A DNA stretch of 64,000 nt from Cladochytrium replicatum (GCA_025526935.1 JAHLKD010000134.1:1-64000), one strand, 5' to 3'; shown: positions 9,283 to 20,343, numbered from the stretch's first letter. Program-made: numbers and translations. Notes: a model not told the origin generated them from the sequence alone.

Positions 9283-10433
9283 ATGGACGCCGCCTTTGTT
9301 AAACCAAAGCGTAAGGCAGCGTCCGACGCAAGCCAAAGACTGGTGGACAGTCATCCGCTTGACACACGGAAGCGAAGTCTGCCAGCCCCCCAAATTTCAG
9401 AGGCGTCCAGCGAGGGGAACATCATGCAGGACAAACGCAGACGTGTATCAGGACACGGTGGCAACAACAGCACTCGAGAGCCGAGCTCCACATCTTCTTC
9501 CAATGACTCCAGCGAGTTGGGCCCGGCTTCTCAGCATGCACCACAGCTTCCTGCCGACGTTAGTTTTGCTGACTCTTCAGTGCGACAGGAGCCTGCAGCT
9601 GGATCAGTTCAACCATCAATGCTTTCATCAGACGCAGATGTTGATAGCATGTCGGACTGTAGAGGTAGTCGAGGCGGCATAGCGAAGGATTACTATAAGG
9701 TTGATAATGGTCTGAGAACATGTTTGGTTGCGAAATGCAAGTGGAGCCAGAAGGTCGATAAGACGGGATCAACAAAAAACTTCCTCCGGCATCTGAAAAA
9801 CCACCATGGAAGTATTGCCAGGTCGCTTGGACTGTTGGACATCGTCCCCAAGGGACAACAGACATTGAATTTCGGCTCGCAGGAGAAGGAGCAAAACTTT
9901 GTGTTCAATCCAGACGTAGCGTGGCGGTCGATTTTGGACTGGATTGCTGCAGACAATCAGGCTTTTACTGTTGTGGAGAACGAGTTCTTTGTCAGCATGC
10001 TGAAGACTTTTCAGCCAAACTATACACCAAAGACGGCAAAAGCAGTGAAGCAAAAGGAGATGGATCTTTACGATAGGCAGAAGGAGCTCATTAAAGGTCT
10101 GATTGTTGGTTCGCCTTCAAAAGTATCAATAACAGCTGACTGTTGGACATCGAAGAACCAGATTTCTTTTCTTGGAATTACTGCCCACTTCATCACGAAA
10201 GAATGGGAGCCGCAGGACTTGCTGCAGCAGATGATTCCGATGGTTGGAAAGCATGAAGGCGTCGCCATGGCTAGTCAGCTTGTCAAGTGTCTGGATGAAT
10301 TTGGCATGCTATCGGGTGAACGCTTATTGTGCATTACAACCGACAATGGTTCAAACAACTTTACCATGAGTGCTAAGCTGGAGACGCTCTTGGAAGATAG
10401 GGATATTGCGTGGTCTGCAGAAACTCAACACAT
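9283..10433 (+). pseudogene. hAT transposase, N-terminal 384 residues (truncated)
   Basis: ATG 9283 opens a frame with a Ser-rich N-terminus. A BED-type zinc finger lies at about residues 145-175 (CLVAKCKWS, then NFLRHLKNHHG: two Cys and two His). The hAT catalytic region begins with KVSITADCWTSKNQISFLGI and continues to RLLCITTDNGSNN, which holds the first acidic catalytic positions typical of hAT enzymes. At WSAETQHM the sequence runs into antisense copia gag and stops after about ten foreign residues. The helical insertion, last catalytic Glu and dimerisation domain are missing. It cannot be active, but an intact relative elsewhere could mobilise family members. Confidence 0.85.
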
Positions 10434-11714
10434 GAATCATCACCTGCATCGCCATGGCTGGCAATGAATGCACGAAAATCCGTGTCTAAACAAAGACTCT
10501 TTGCAGTGAGATAGCGTTTACACGCCGACTGCTTGTGTCCTTGTTTGCCACTGAAGTTGCATGTGAGATCTGTCTTCTTTGCAGAAGAAGATGTGGACGA
10601 CCTGGAGTCCTGCGACTGCCTGGTCCGAGTGGAACTGCTACTCCCACCGCTACTGCCTGAGCCACCCGAGGCACCCTGCTTACGGCATTGAGCATTGGTG
10701 TGAGACGAGTTCGGATGCAAGGTACAAATATCCTCCGACTTCGCAACCTTGGCTTTCGCTTTCGCCTTCGCTTTCTTCGCCTTTGCCTTCATGGCCTTCT
10801 TTGTCCCATTAGGCCCACCGGCATCCATGGTGACGTTGAGTTGGACCAATTGGTTGAGGTTGGTCAAGATATTTGACACTGTTTCGAAGTAATGCGTTGG
10901 CTTTTGGTGGAATGGTTGCGGAGCATTCGGGTTTGCAGCATCAATTGGATCTTGTATTAACGCCGGTTCCCATTCGGCATACGCAGAAGTGATCATTTTT
11001 CCGAGAAAAGGTACGAGGGTCCGTAATTCAATTGTCTGCATCGTGATTTTTGCGACTAACCGGTTTAGTAGATCCTTTGATTACGAGTTCGTCCGGTAAA
11101 GAGTTCAGTTTGAGTTCGAACAACTCAGTGAGGTCGGTCACAAACTGTTGAACGCTTTCTGCCGACTGACCGTTCGTACATTTCAGATCTACCAGCCGTT
11201 GCTCCCACATAGAAGATTCGATCGGAGCTTGACCGCCAGCACTGAAAATTCGGCGAAGTCCATCGACTTTGCCTTTTGCTGACGCATAAGCTCTGACTCG
11301 ATTCATGTCGCGTTTTGGGAAACATTCGCATAGAATTCCAACTGCGACGTTATTGTCCGCTTGTTGTGCACGGTAATCTTGCATCTCAGCACGATATTGC
11401 GTACGTAAGTGACTGTTGTGTGTGACGATCGCCAAATGTTCACGTAGTTCTGCTTCCCATTGTGCTTGTGCTTCGTTAGCAGCTCCGCCAGCAGCTCCGG
11501 CGATGACTATCGGACGCTGTGGGCGATTTCCTTCCGCTTCGTAATTCGGACTATCAGGAAGAGCCATTGGTTCTTGGAGAAGCATAGTGCCAGCGCCGCC
11601 ACGTAAGTTTGCGTAAGTCTGCACTTGTTCCATGTACAGATCGAAATCCTGCAGCGTTTTACCGGTGAATGGCTTCGGCCGCGAAGATGTGGCGTCATTC
11701 GATCCTGAACCCAT
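10434..11714 (-). pseudogene. Second copy of Ty1/copia gag, frameshifted
   Basis: Near-identical to 1420-2700. ATG at 11714 starts the Gag (GSGSNDATSSRPKPFTGK). An extra T near 11079 shifts the frame after LPDELVIK, splitting Gag into 11714-11028 and 11041-10434. The zinc knuckle reads CNFSGKQGHKQSAC, so the second metal-binding Cys is lost to Ser. The left end is fused to hAT copy B at about 10433. It lies 50 bp from the LTR at 11766-12364, the same arrangement as copy 1. Confidence 0.88.
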
Positions 11715-11765
11715 CTTGTCGTTGTTGTCCAAAGAAATGTGTTAAGCAACGATTCGTAACTATTG

Positions 11766-12364
11766 TGTTGAACAAAGCTGTGGTCTGGATCCTCAGGTTG
11801 TGTGTGTTGTTAATTCACGGGTTAATGTTACTAAGAGATGAATAAAGAAGATTGCGAGTCACAAGTGCTAGCGCAAGAGAATGCTCCTTGTGTGTATCGC
11901 CACAGGCTCCTTAAATAAGTGTACTGTCGTTTTGGCTTTTCCTTCCGGAAGATCTGGATCGCAGTGATAAGGTTTGACTCTTCTTCTCACAGGCGTAGCG
12001 AAGCATATTTATGCTAAGCTGTGCGTGAGATCTAGTTCTCCTCAACAGGATTGTTCTCACACATGATTCCCACGAACGCGTTAATCATATGTAAACCTTT
12101 GCTGTGATCTGATCCGGGCTTCACTTCTACAAGTGGATGATAGAAAAGTAATGACAGTTTACTATACCTATGGCCGCAATAAATATAACCCATGAAGAAA
12201 TAACTGGAGGTATCCAAACTCGTAATAGATCATCATCTATATGCTTTAGTTCAATAGTTAGAAATGTTGCTCAGTGAAGAGTGACATTTCTGTATATCAG
12301 GCGTTTGTGTTTTTGTACTATCAATGACTGGATTGGCCAAGTCCATCAATCGAAATACTTAACA
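11766..12364 (-). repeat. Copia LTR, copy 2 (599 bp)
   Basis: Same length and ends as the LTR at 2752-3350, differing at only a scatter of positions. It is the 5' LTR of the minus-strand gag copy at 10434-11714. Confidence 0.88.
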
Positions 12365-12824
12365 ATGTACTCGAGTATGATATAACTGTCAGCAGCAAAC
12401 TGATTAGCATCACATTCTTTCTCAAATGCGTGATCACTCTCAGAACTCTACTAGATTCCAATGAGTAAAGGAGGATGTCTTCATGACCAATAGTTAGAAA
12501 TGCCAGTTCTTTCATGTAATGTATAATTACGCATGAACTTGTCCCAGACGTCTCTGGTAAGGCTATTTCCCCTCAGTGTCAGTATTGGATGAAGACTGGA
12601 GTAGCTAGTTCCATATATGTGCATGCATCAACATGTGGCGATATGAGATTTCGGGTGGCTGTGGCGCGAGAGCGTGATTGGAGAAAGACGAAACTCTGCA
12701 CATACACAGATCAACCTCAGGACTATCTCTAGCGCAAGTCCCAAATCAGCAGCACTAAAACTGATCAAATCACATCGCCCTCAAACCAAACTTTGACACC
12801 CAGCTCTGTCAGTAAAGGAACTCG
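12365..12824. other. Gene-free stretch between LTR and copia integrase fragment
   Basis: No coding similarity recognised. It is AT-rich and contains a second TTAGAAATG motif resembling one inside the LTR, so it may be worn LTR or flanking repeat. It separates the minus-strand LTR/gag copy from plus-strand copia pol. Confidence 0.5.
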
Positions 12825-14445
12825 ATGGTCTATCGGAGCGAATATACAGTCGATCAAGTATATGTCGGACTCGATGCTGCTACAAGCTGGACTACCATGA
12901 ACACTTCAATTCGTGCAACTCTCTCCATCCTATATGCTGCGGTTGTCAAGAATGCTACTTTCCATTCAGCTGTGAATGCGATTCCGTACTGTGCTTACCT
13001 TGACAAGCGGATAGATCTGGCAACTATCCACGCCTTTGGAACACTCGTTAGTTTGTGGATCTCACACGAACAAAGGTTGGCACACAGAATCCGAGACAAG
13101 TCTGAACTAGGTCTGTTTCTCGGATACAAGGGTGAAGACCTGACGATCCTCATAGCACTCAATTTTCGGACAAACACAATAGGCGAATACTTTCATGTTA
13201 CGTTCCACGAGGGAGTTTTTGTTGGTTATAATCCTACCCAACAGTTACTCGACGATCTTATGGTACAATATCCACTGAAGGCCGGGACATATTTTGATGA
13301 TGATCAAATACCAACCGGGGATCAGGGGGTGCTAGAGACGACTGTTGAGTTTGTCTCGGACAATTTCCCAATTTCTACCGTTGCAGACAAAGAAATCGAT
13401 GAGGATACAAACGACGACCCCATATATTACCACTTATAAGAAGCTGGTCACATGCATGTTGTTGAACATTTACATGGACTAGACGATGATGACCCAGACA
13501 ATGCTGATTACGATCCAAATGCTGATTTATCGACTCCACAATCCAGCACTGAAGAATCATCTCCGAGTTTACCTTCCGTATCTCCCGTAGAGGAATACGA
13601 TGCACAACTCGAAAGTGATCTTCAATTCATTGGAGAAGATGGCGATGAAGCGTATGCAGCAAGAAAACAAAAACGCCAAGCAAGTGCAAATTTGTTGAAC
13701 ACCAAAAGGAAATGCAATTTCTTATTTACCTGATCCGTTCCTAATATCGACTGCACCCTGAAGGCCGATTCCTCATATCCAACACAACCATTTGCGAATG
13801 GAAATTTACAGACTGTACCAAAGACTCTTCGTGAGGCTTTATCACGATCCGATGAGGCTCCATTTTGGTAAGCAGCGATGAAGGAGGAAGTCACACAATT
13901 AGTCGGCAACAATACTTGGGCCGAGCCACTTTTACCTCACGGACGGAATTTATTATTGGGAAATGTGTTTACACATACGAGCTTGACGAACATGGCAACA
14001 TTACTCAATTCAAAGCACGTTGGGTCGTACGAGGATTTTCACAGATTGAAGGATTGGATTTCCATGAAAACTATTCTCCAGTTACGAAAACGTCCACGAT
14101 CCGTTTTCTGATTGCATTAGCAGCATTAGTGGGCATGATCATATTCCAGTTTGATATCAAGGGTGCATATCTCAATGCAGTACTGGAAGAAGAGAACTAC
14201 GTCGAACTCCCACACGGTTTTGGACGAGTAGATTTCAAGAATCGACCATCGTCTGCAGACTTAGCAAAAGTCTGGATAGTCTACATACACCAGGCAGCTC
14301 GAGAATGGTACAAAACTTTTTGGAAACAATATCTTAGTGTTGGCTTCGTGCGGAATATTGCAGACATCTGGCATTTCTGGCGATACAATGCCACGAATAA
14401 TACCTGCAAACACACTACCGTTCATGTTGATGACATACTACGTTT
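12825..14445 (+). pseudogene. Ty1/copia integrase C-terminus and reverse transcriptase, plus strand
   Basis: Plus-strand pol remnant: integrase end (LDAATSWTTMNTSI, AIPYCAYLDKR, KSELGLFLGYKGED), acidic linker (DDDDPDNADYDPNADL), then reverse transcriptase. In-frame stops occur at about 13437 and 13732 and inside DEAPFW-stop-AAMKEEV near 13870. A frameshift follows before NITQFKARWVVRGFSQIEG, then FQFDIKGAYLNAVLEEENYV and the active-site strand HVDDIL at about 14430. The core RT fingers and palm motifs are recognisable but broken. Immediately after the VDD box an LTR is inserted in the opposite orientation (14446-15043). Clear copia pseudogene. Confidence 0.87.
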
Positions 14446-15043
14446 TGTTGAACAAAGCTGTGGTCTGGATCCTCAGGTTGTGTGTGTCAATTCACGGGTT
14501 AATGATATAAGAGATGAATAAAGAAGATTGCGAGTCACAAGTGCTAGCTAGCGCAAGAGAATGCTCCTTGTGTGTATCGCCACAGGCTCCTTAAATAAGT
14601 GTACTGTCGTTTTGGCTTTTCCTTCCAGAAGATCTGGATCGCAGTGATAAGGTTTGACTCTTCTTCTCACAGGCGTAGCGAAGCATAGTCATGCTAAGCT
14701 GTGCGTGAGATCTAGCTCTCCTCAACAGGATTGTCGTTGCACATGATTCCCACGAACACAGTAAGCATATGTAAACCTTTGCTATGATCTGATCCGGGCT
14801 TCAATTCTACAAGTGGGTAATAGAAAAAAAATGACAGGTTACTATACCTATGGCTGAAATAAATATAAACCATGAGGAAATAACCGAAGGTGTCCAAACT
14901 CGTCATAGATCATCAAATATATGCTTTAGTTCAATAGTTAGAAATGTTGCTCGGTGAAGAGTGACATTTCTGTATATCAGGCGTTTGTGTTTTGTACTAT
15001 CAATGACTGGATTGGCCAAGTCCATCAATCGAAATACTTGACA
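14446..15043 (-). repeat. Copia LTR, copy 3 (598 bp), inserted in reverse transcriptase
   Basis: Same LTR family with ends TGTTGAACA and TACTTGACA. It is oriented opposite to the copia pol it interrupts, so it is not the 3' LTR of that element. Flanking pentamers are CGTTT (14441-14445) and CATTT (15044-15048), a 4/5 match that could be a worn target-site duplication of a solo LTR. Confidence 0.82.
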
Positions 15044-15445
15044 CATTTTTCCACAGATCTGTAGAATTTCGTCGTAGGCAGGTAAGATCAGATAAGAGGT
15101 ACTTGTTCGATGTATTGGAAGCTTAAGACTCACACCTTTTATAGGTTCTCCCATTCCCAACAAAGCCTCCCTTAATTTGTCCTTGCCACGTCAGCAGCGG
15201 CGCTCTCCTTCCTCCTTTGGTAAGTCCCCTTCAAGTTTGCTGGTGATCCGGAATTTTCTGGAACGCTGGCTTTTGAAGTTTTCGTCGAAGAACATGAAGC
15301 CGAAATAGAAACAGAAATGAAAATTTTGGATAACAACAAAGCTAGCGTCGTGGGTTAAACCACAAGCCATTCAACATAATGTCGCAAGTTCGTTTCTGAG
15401 GATGAACAATAATCCTGTTGTTATCCTCAGCCGAACTTTTTCTTT
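15044..15445. other. Insertion or non-coding stretch inside the copia remnant
   Basis: No reliable protein match in any frame. It lies between the LTR and the resumption of copia pol at about 15446. A short perfect inverted repeat (CTGAGGAT...ATCCTCAG) is at about 15399-15430. Confidence 0.4.
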
Positions 15446-15945
15446 TTGAAAGTAAAAACAAAGAAGGAAAACTTTTATGAACGAAACAACACTCAACAAG
15501 ATCCAAACGCACATGATCGGTTTCAGACCGATTTGGAGACTTTGTTCACAGTAGGCAGTACTTTGAAGGCGAAATGGATTCTGAAGATGGAGTTATTGCA
15601 GACAACGGATGGATATTTCCTTAGCAATGCATTGTATGTAAAGATTCTCGAAGAAGAGAATTTATGGCGAACCAACATCAACCAAAACACAGATGTCAAA
15701 ATCATATATCTTTGATGAGACCACACCAGCACTGTCTGATACCGAGGCAATACAATTTCGATCAATGGTAATGAAGAAATTGTACGTGGCGACTAAGACA
15801 CGACCAGATATTTCATACAGTCAATATTTTGGCACAACATCATATTGATCCGTGACAGTCAGAAGCAAAAGCTCTCTATGGATTACAACGATATTTACTC
15901 GGTACTTGGGATTATGTTTACACTGTACACGGACTGGTATCATAT
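15446..15945 (+). pseudogene. Ty1/copia RT C-terminus to RNase H connection
   Basis: Translation gives LKAKWILKMELLQTTDGYFLSN and LYVKILEEENL, the copia segment following the RT active site. Then FRSMVMKKLYVATKTRPDISYS, a frame change with a stop near 15848, and KALYGLQRYLLGTWDYVYTVHG. This is the conserved TRPDI...L.YL.GT region before RNase H. It continues the element of 12825-14445 after the LTR insertion. RNase H proper is not present. Confidence 0.82.
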
Positions 15946-15999
15946 CTCCGATGCCTTATGGCCCTTGACTCTCGCTACAGAGTTTCCATAACTCCCATA

Positions 16000-18005
16000 A
16001 CACTCCAGACATCATGCATCACTATATGTTTCAGTCTTGTCATGGTCCTTTTCTTTGCCATCCCAAACTTCCAATTTCCAAAAATGATAAAGTTTGGCAG
16101 TTGCTTCTCTATTTTGGATATGAGCGCCACCTCCATTGCCAGAATAAATTCAGTCACTGGCCGAGCACACCTACAGCAACCATCTGCCCCTGCCAATATC
16201 TGATCTGGGGAGCTGCAATCTGCCAGCAGGTAGAAAACTGTTTCTTGATGCCACCCACTTAAGGACTTCTAGCCTCATAGGGATTTTTGAGCCTGCATTG
16301 TTCTCAAGTACAGTGTTGCCCCTGTAACCCTGTGTTTGACTCATTTGTCAACTGCTAGACATACCGCACACCATGCTTTTTCAACCATGGGAGCCATCTC
16401 TTGTGCATTTGGGGGGGGGGGGGTTCAGCAAAATCCACTATCAAATTCTGATCACTGGGGATAATTCTCCAGCTATGGGCATCTGTAATCCTGCATTTCA
16501 GATTGTAGTCATTGTACACCAGCCCCAATCACCCAAGCCATACTATCGGCCCGTGATTTCCTCCCCATTGGGAGTGGATGCTCAAGGGGTTGTAATTAAT
16601 CGCCTAGCTCTCGCTGAGTCTCCACACCTGTGTTGGATTATGAACATTACAGGACTCTATTACTACAGTCACTTTAACAACTATACTCATAACAAACTAC
16701 AACATAACAGATGGACTGGAGACGTCCAGGAGTTCTAAATGCGGGATGCACAGAGACCTGTCCGTTATAATTGTTACGACAATAACAATTGTTTACTGGG
16801 AAGAGTAGATGTAAAAATGATTGTGGAAACACATATTTACATGTCTTCTATGTGGTGACCAAATATGGTAATATTACTTGCATTACGCGTTATGTCAATC
16901 CAAAGGTATTCTTTGTTCCCGTTTAGGAACAAAAAGTCCATTGGTCTGATTGAAGCACTATTTAGTAATCACATTTACTTACCAGGAACAGAAGTTTAGT
17001 AATCAAGCTATACTACTAAATAAGAGTACGCAACAATGTTTGAATGGCATGTATGAGTCTCAGGATAGCCCCTAAGCCAAACTGGTGCTTCACTGCTGCT
17101 GTGGGAAAGCTGGCAGTAAAGCAAGCTTCCGTTTTATAGATGAGGTTATGGCACGCTGAAGTCTCTGTAGATCAATTTTGGTGAGAACCTGTGTTTGCCA
17201 CCAGATCTGATTGCAGGAAGGATCATACTGTTAGCAATATACACCGCCAACTGTCCAGACACCGCCTTCTTCTCAATCTTCTGAACAGTTTGCTTGATCT
17301 CAGTGACCTCTGCTGTACCTGGAGTTTTGATCCAAGACAGCCCTCAAACCAGTTACCAGAATTCTCTCTATCTCCTTTGGTCCACTGTTCTAATTAGCTC
17401 ACTACTACTAGTCACAGATCCAACACCAGCAGTTGAGGTAGCTATGACAAATTCTTTGTTTTCATTTGTTTCAATCTGGAAACCTTGCAGAAAGAGTGCC
17501 ATATATCTCCAAGGTCCCGCAAATCTGACCCGTTTTTGGCAAACATTGTGGTATTATCTACATACACTACAGCTGATACTGAGGTCTTTTCTGTTGTCCA
17601 CTCCTGCTTCTGTGGCCGACATCAAGTATTCCACCTCCGAAGATCAATCGGATGTCAGAATGACCAACTGAATCCCTTGCTTTCTGCTAAGCTGTGCAAA
17701 CATTGTAGCACCAGGTTCAGGTATACTCTCCATATATATGGGCCCAAAACTGAGCCTTGTCTACACGTTGATCCCACATTAATTGGCTCCGAGAGTCCAT
17801 GAGCAAGAGCAATTCTGGACTGTCCTGCTGCGCCATATTTGTATGAGAAAAGTTGCAGCACGATATGGCATCCACGACGCTCTGAATGTGACAGGGCTCT
17901 GGGAATCACAAGCTCTCTTCATATCTCTCGCCAATATCAGGCTGGTGTTTTGGTTCGCCACGCTTCTTCCAACACCATGTAACCACATACATAGGATCAT
18001 CTGTC
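16000..18005 (-). pseudogene. LINE-type (non-LTR) reverse transcriptase remnant
   Basis: Minus-strand translation at about 17900-17650 shows LALAHGLSEPINVGSTCRQGSVLGP, corresponding to the GxRQGxxLSP motif of non-LTR RTs. At about 17560-17480 VVYVDNTTMFAKNGSDLRDLG follows, the YADD palm box altered to YVDN, then NKEFVIATSTAGV. Further left come an IANSMILPAIRSG-like thumb region and decayed sequence with many stops. A run of 12 G lies at about 16411. No poly-A or target duplication was identified. No frame longer than about 90 codons survives, so it is long dead. Confidence 0.65.
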
Positions 18006-18249
18006 GTGTTACCTGGCATCACATTGAAATTTAACCCAGGAAGAAGACCAGGACAGTTAACAGTGCAGGTTATGTGTTTTTGGTATTTTGTTTCTTCAGT
18101 GGCAGGCTACCTTGCAGCCCTTGGGCTGTGTGAAGGGGGTCCTGTTACAGGTTAACCATTTCTTTAGGGATGCTGGATATGACTTTCATTTTGGTCCTCT
18201 GTTGTATTCATGCTGTTCCTAGAAAGGAACTCAATGCTTCACTTTGGCA
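18006..18249. other. Short unassigned stretch between LINE and hAT remnants
   Basis: No coding or repeat similarity recognised. It may contain the 5' end of the LINE remnant. Confidence 0.35.
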
Positions 18250-18505
18250 TACAAAAATATCATCCTGTCCACACAGACAATAAGTGTTTATGTAAACACT
18301 TTTGTCAAAATTCAAGTTACATCACTCCTGAGCAGCAAAAAAGGACAGGGTCACTGTTATGTACGTGTTTCAACCACTTCAGGTCCAGGTATACTGCTGC
18401 TACCCCCAGTGACCCTAAAGGTGGATGGAAACACCTGACCTGACACACTGGTTCTAGTCGTGTCCACTCTGCATCCCGGACGATACCTGGACCTGCCAAA
18501 CCTTA
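18250..18505 (+). mobile_element. Worn 3' end of a hAT element
   Basis: Reads TCCTGTCCACACAGACAATAAGTG, then CAGCAAAAA, TTTCAACCACTTCAGGTCCAGGTAT and CAGTGACC, ending ACCTGCCAAACCTTA at 18505. This parallels the reverse complement of the copy A end (4460-4206), including the box, the spacing and the terminal CCTTA. GGGTC motifs have decayed toward GGTCCAGGT. No matching left end was found. Confidence 0.65.
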
Positions 18506-18599
18506 TGTTAGAGGGTAGTTCAAACTGGGACGATCAGAAATGTTACTGAAGCTCTGTTCAATTTAGTTTTCTCCAAAGTGAGGAGGAACAAGTTGATCC

Positions 18600-19180
18600 T
18601 TGAGCAATGCTTATTTTCTGCAGCACAAAACTGAAAGCATTGGTAAGAATTCTTTCAGATGCTCGAAGAGAAGATAGTTCGATAACAACAGTGGTTTTTT
18701 ACCCGATGGACATCAATGATGGCTAGTATCGAAGCAAGTCTGCAAGATTACGGGTTCAGCTTCCTGAGATTGGATGGCAGCATGGCCCAGAAACAAAGGG
18801 ATACAGTTTTTTAAGAGCACTTTCGTACAGAAACATCAAAAACAGTGCTTATTGCTAGCCTCCAAGCTGCGGGCCGCACACTTTTTATTTGACCATAAGT
18901 AGGCAATCTAACAACACAGGGTATGTTGAGGCTGATATTCCACAACAGATGAAGTGGGAAGACCAACCAATTGACAGGATCCACAGCCTTGGACAAACGC
19001 GACAGGGTTACCGATTCATCATAAAAGGAATGCTGCTTGCTTCCGATCTATGTTACAATTTAGGTCTTCCGAAGATTCTGTCGAAGAGAAGATGTTGTCA
19101 ATCCAGCAACTTAAAACGCACCTGGCTGGTGCACTAACAGAAATGGACATCTCCAGAATGTTAATGCTTCTTGAAGGATA
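18600..19180 (+). pseudogene. SNF2-family helicase C-terminal lobe, pseudogene
   Basis: Motifs of the second helicase lobe occur in order across several frames: STKLKALVRILSDAR, GFSFLRLDGSMAQKQRD (motif IV/Ia region), TSKTVLIASLQAAGRT (motif V area), then DQPIDRIHSLGQTRQ, matching the motif VI consensus QAIDRIHRLGQ. The end, SVEEKMLSIQQLKTHLAGAL, is typical of Rad5/HLTF-type SNF2 proteins. Stops follow TVF and LFI, and the motif VI segment lies in a different frame. The N-terminal lobe is absent. Family call is firm; subfamily is inferred. Confidence 0.7.
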
Positions 19181-19278
19181 AACCTATAATACCTTTGTAT
19201 GAGTGCAACTATAATCTTGACATTAACTGGCAGTCACAATCAAAAAGGAAACAAATAAGAGGGAACAAAAGAGACGCA

Positions 19279-20343
19279 TTAAGTTTTGCGCCATTGTACG
19301 AATTTTTCGCCGGCCAACTGCCTCAGGTCATCTGTATGACTGTAAATCAGAACGTCGAAGAGATCTGCTATATCGTTAAGGGGAGCAACGTTTCGCTCCC
19401 TTCCAAAAGTACTTGTAAATTCGGAGGAGTATGTAGCGAACGGCGCCGATCCAGGAACTTTCGCACGGGCAAGTGCAAGTAGTTCCTCCGCTGTAAGTCC
19501 GAACCCATAAATGGGAATGTCGTTGTTAATCAGGGCCAACAAAATGTTGACCTTGAGTGCGAAGACCTGATCTCGTGTGATTGAATCAGATTTCACGATA
19601 ACCGGAACAACGTTAACAAAAGCAGAAAGTCTTTTCATGAATTCGATATCCACGGGAGTGAGTCGATGAAGGATGCAATAAAGGCAGGCGTCGACGTGAG
19701 TGTGCCCACCTGAACCCGAGGAAACAAACCGGACGATGTTCGGCTGTGACAACCCTTGAGTAAAAATTCCCGTGGTTCGTTTGAATTGATCCTCATGATA
19801 TTTTAAAATGGGTCGAATTGCTGCCATCGCGTCAAGCTGTGAACCATGGCCGGGAGTGTCGATGAACACCAAGTTCCACGGATCTTCGCCATTCTGGAGC
19901 TCGGCGGGTGATATAGTCGAGCATTTTAATTCGTCAATTGAAACCGTTTCGTCAGGATCTTCCATTTTGGGCATGGAAGCAATCTCGGTAAAACGCATTA
20001 ACTCCAAAAGGAGTGATGTCTTCCCGATACCACTATCGCCACATATGGATATGCGAAGGGACCCCTATCACAAAGTAAGATTCCAGCTCAGGTAACCTGA
20101 TAAATCCGAGCCTACCAAATTTGCAGCTGTTCTTCTTCGAGCTTGTCGAGACTTCTTCACTTCGACAAAGCGAGTGTAAGAGGTTCGCTGCTCTGGTGTA
20201 AACGCTTCAATCTGGTCGTCTGTCAAGCCTTGATCATTTTGCGCAAAGTCATCCGCAGCCTGTTTTTTTGGCATCACAGAAGAAGTTCGCTTCGGAAGAC
20301 CGTCACTCGGAATCTCAAGCTTGGATGCAGCTGTTTCTCCCAA
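19279..20343 (-). CDS. Septin-like P-loop GTPase
   Basis: Two exons inferred: 20343-20116 and 20064-19279, joined across a 51-nt GT...AG intron (20115-20065). Exon 2 opens with the P-loop ISICGDSGIGKTSLL, then the septin G3 motif FIDTPGHG, VDACLYCILHRLTPVDIEFMK and the septin-typical VNVVPVIVKSDSITRDQ (G4 VKSD in place of the usual AKAD) and NDIPIYGF. The C-terminus ends DLRQLAGEKFVQWRKT, without a long coiled coil. Septins form GTP-binding filaments at the cell cortex. This one is divergent, with a short basic N-terminal region rather than a clear polybasic helix. The true start is uncertain: no ATG lies at 20343; ATG 20271 (MPKKQAADD) is one option, a further upstream exon another. Confidence 0.75.

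Larger units (their letters stand above)
8263..10433 (+). mobile_element. hAT transposon copy B, 3'-truncated
   Basis: Begins with TAAGGATCGGCGGGT (8263) and a GGGTC-rich stretch to about 8430. Then come about eight ~97-bp repeats with TGTCC-N4-GGACA boxes (8465-9165), and the transposase gene from ATG 9283. Near 10433 the element breaks off and continues as copia gag in antisense. It inserted into copia GAG-pre-integrase sequence, a different target from copy A, so A and B are separate insertions even though their surviving halves complement each other. No 3' terminus or transposase C-terminus remains here. Confidence 0.82.

Noticed and set aside
8437-9682. Long frames reading through the ~97-bp repeats, giving a repetitive protein with CPPGHF units
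   Set aside because: The unit length is not a multiple of three, the frame survives only by chance indels, and the real gene (hAT transposase) starts at 9283 in another frame.
12321-12515. 64-aa minus-strand frame at the LTR edge as a gene
   Set aside because: It overlaps the LTR end, has no conserved motif, and lies in a repeat-rich stretch.
16405-16425. Run of 12 G as a functional element such as a G-quadruplex
   Set aside because: An isolated homopolymer in dead LINE sequence; slippage is the simpler explanation.
18889-19137. Open frame in the SNF2 remnant as a functional short gene
   Set aside because: It holds only motif VI and lacks a start context. Upstream motifs are in other frames with stops, so it is a pseudogene.
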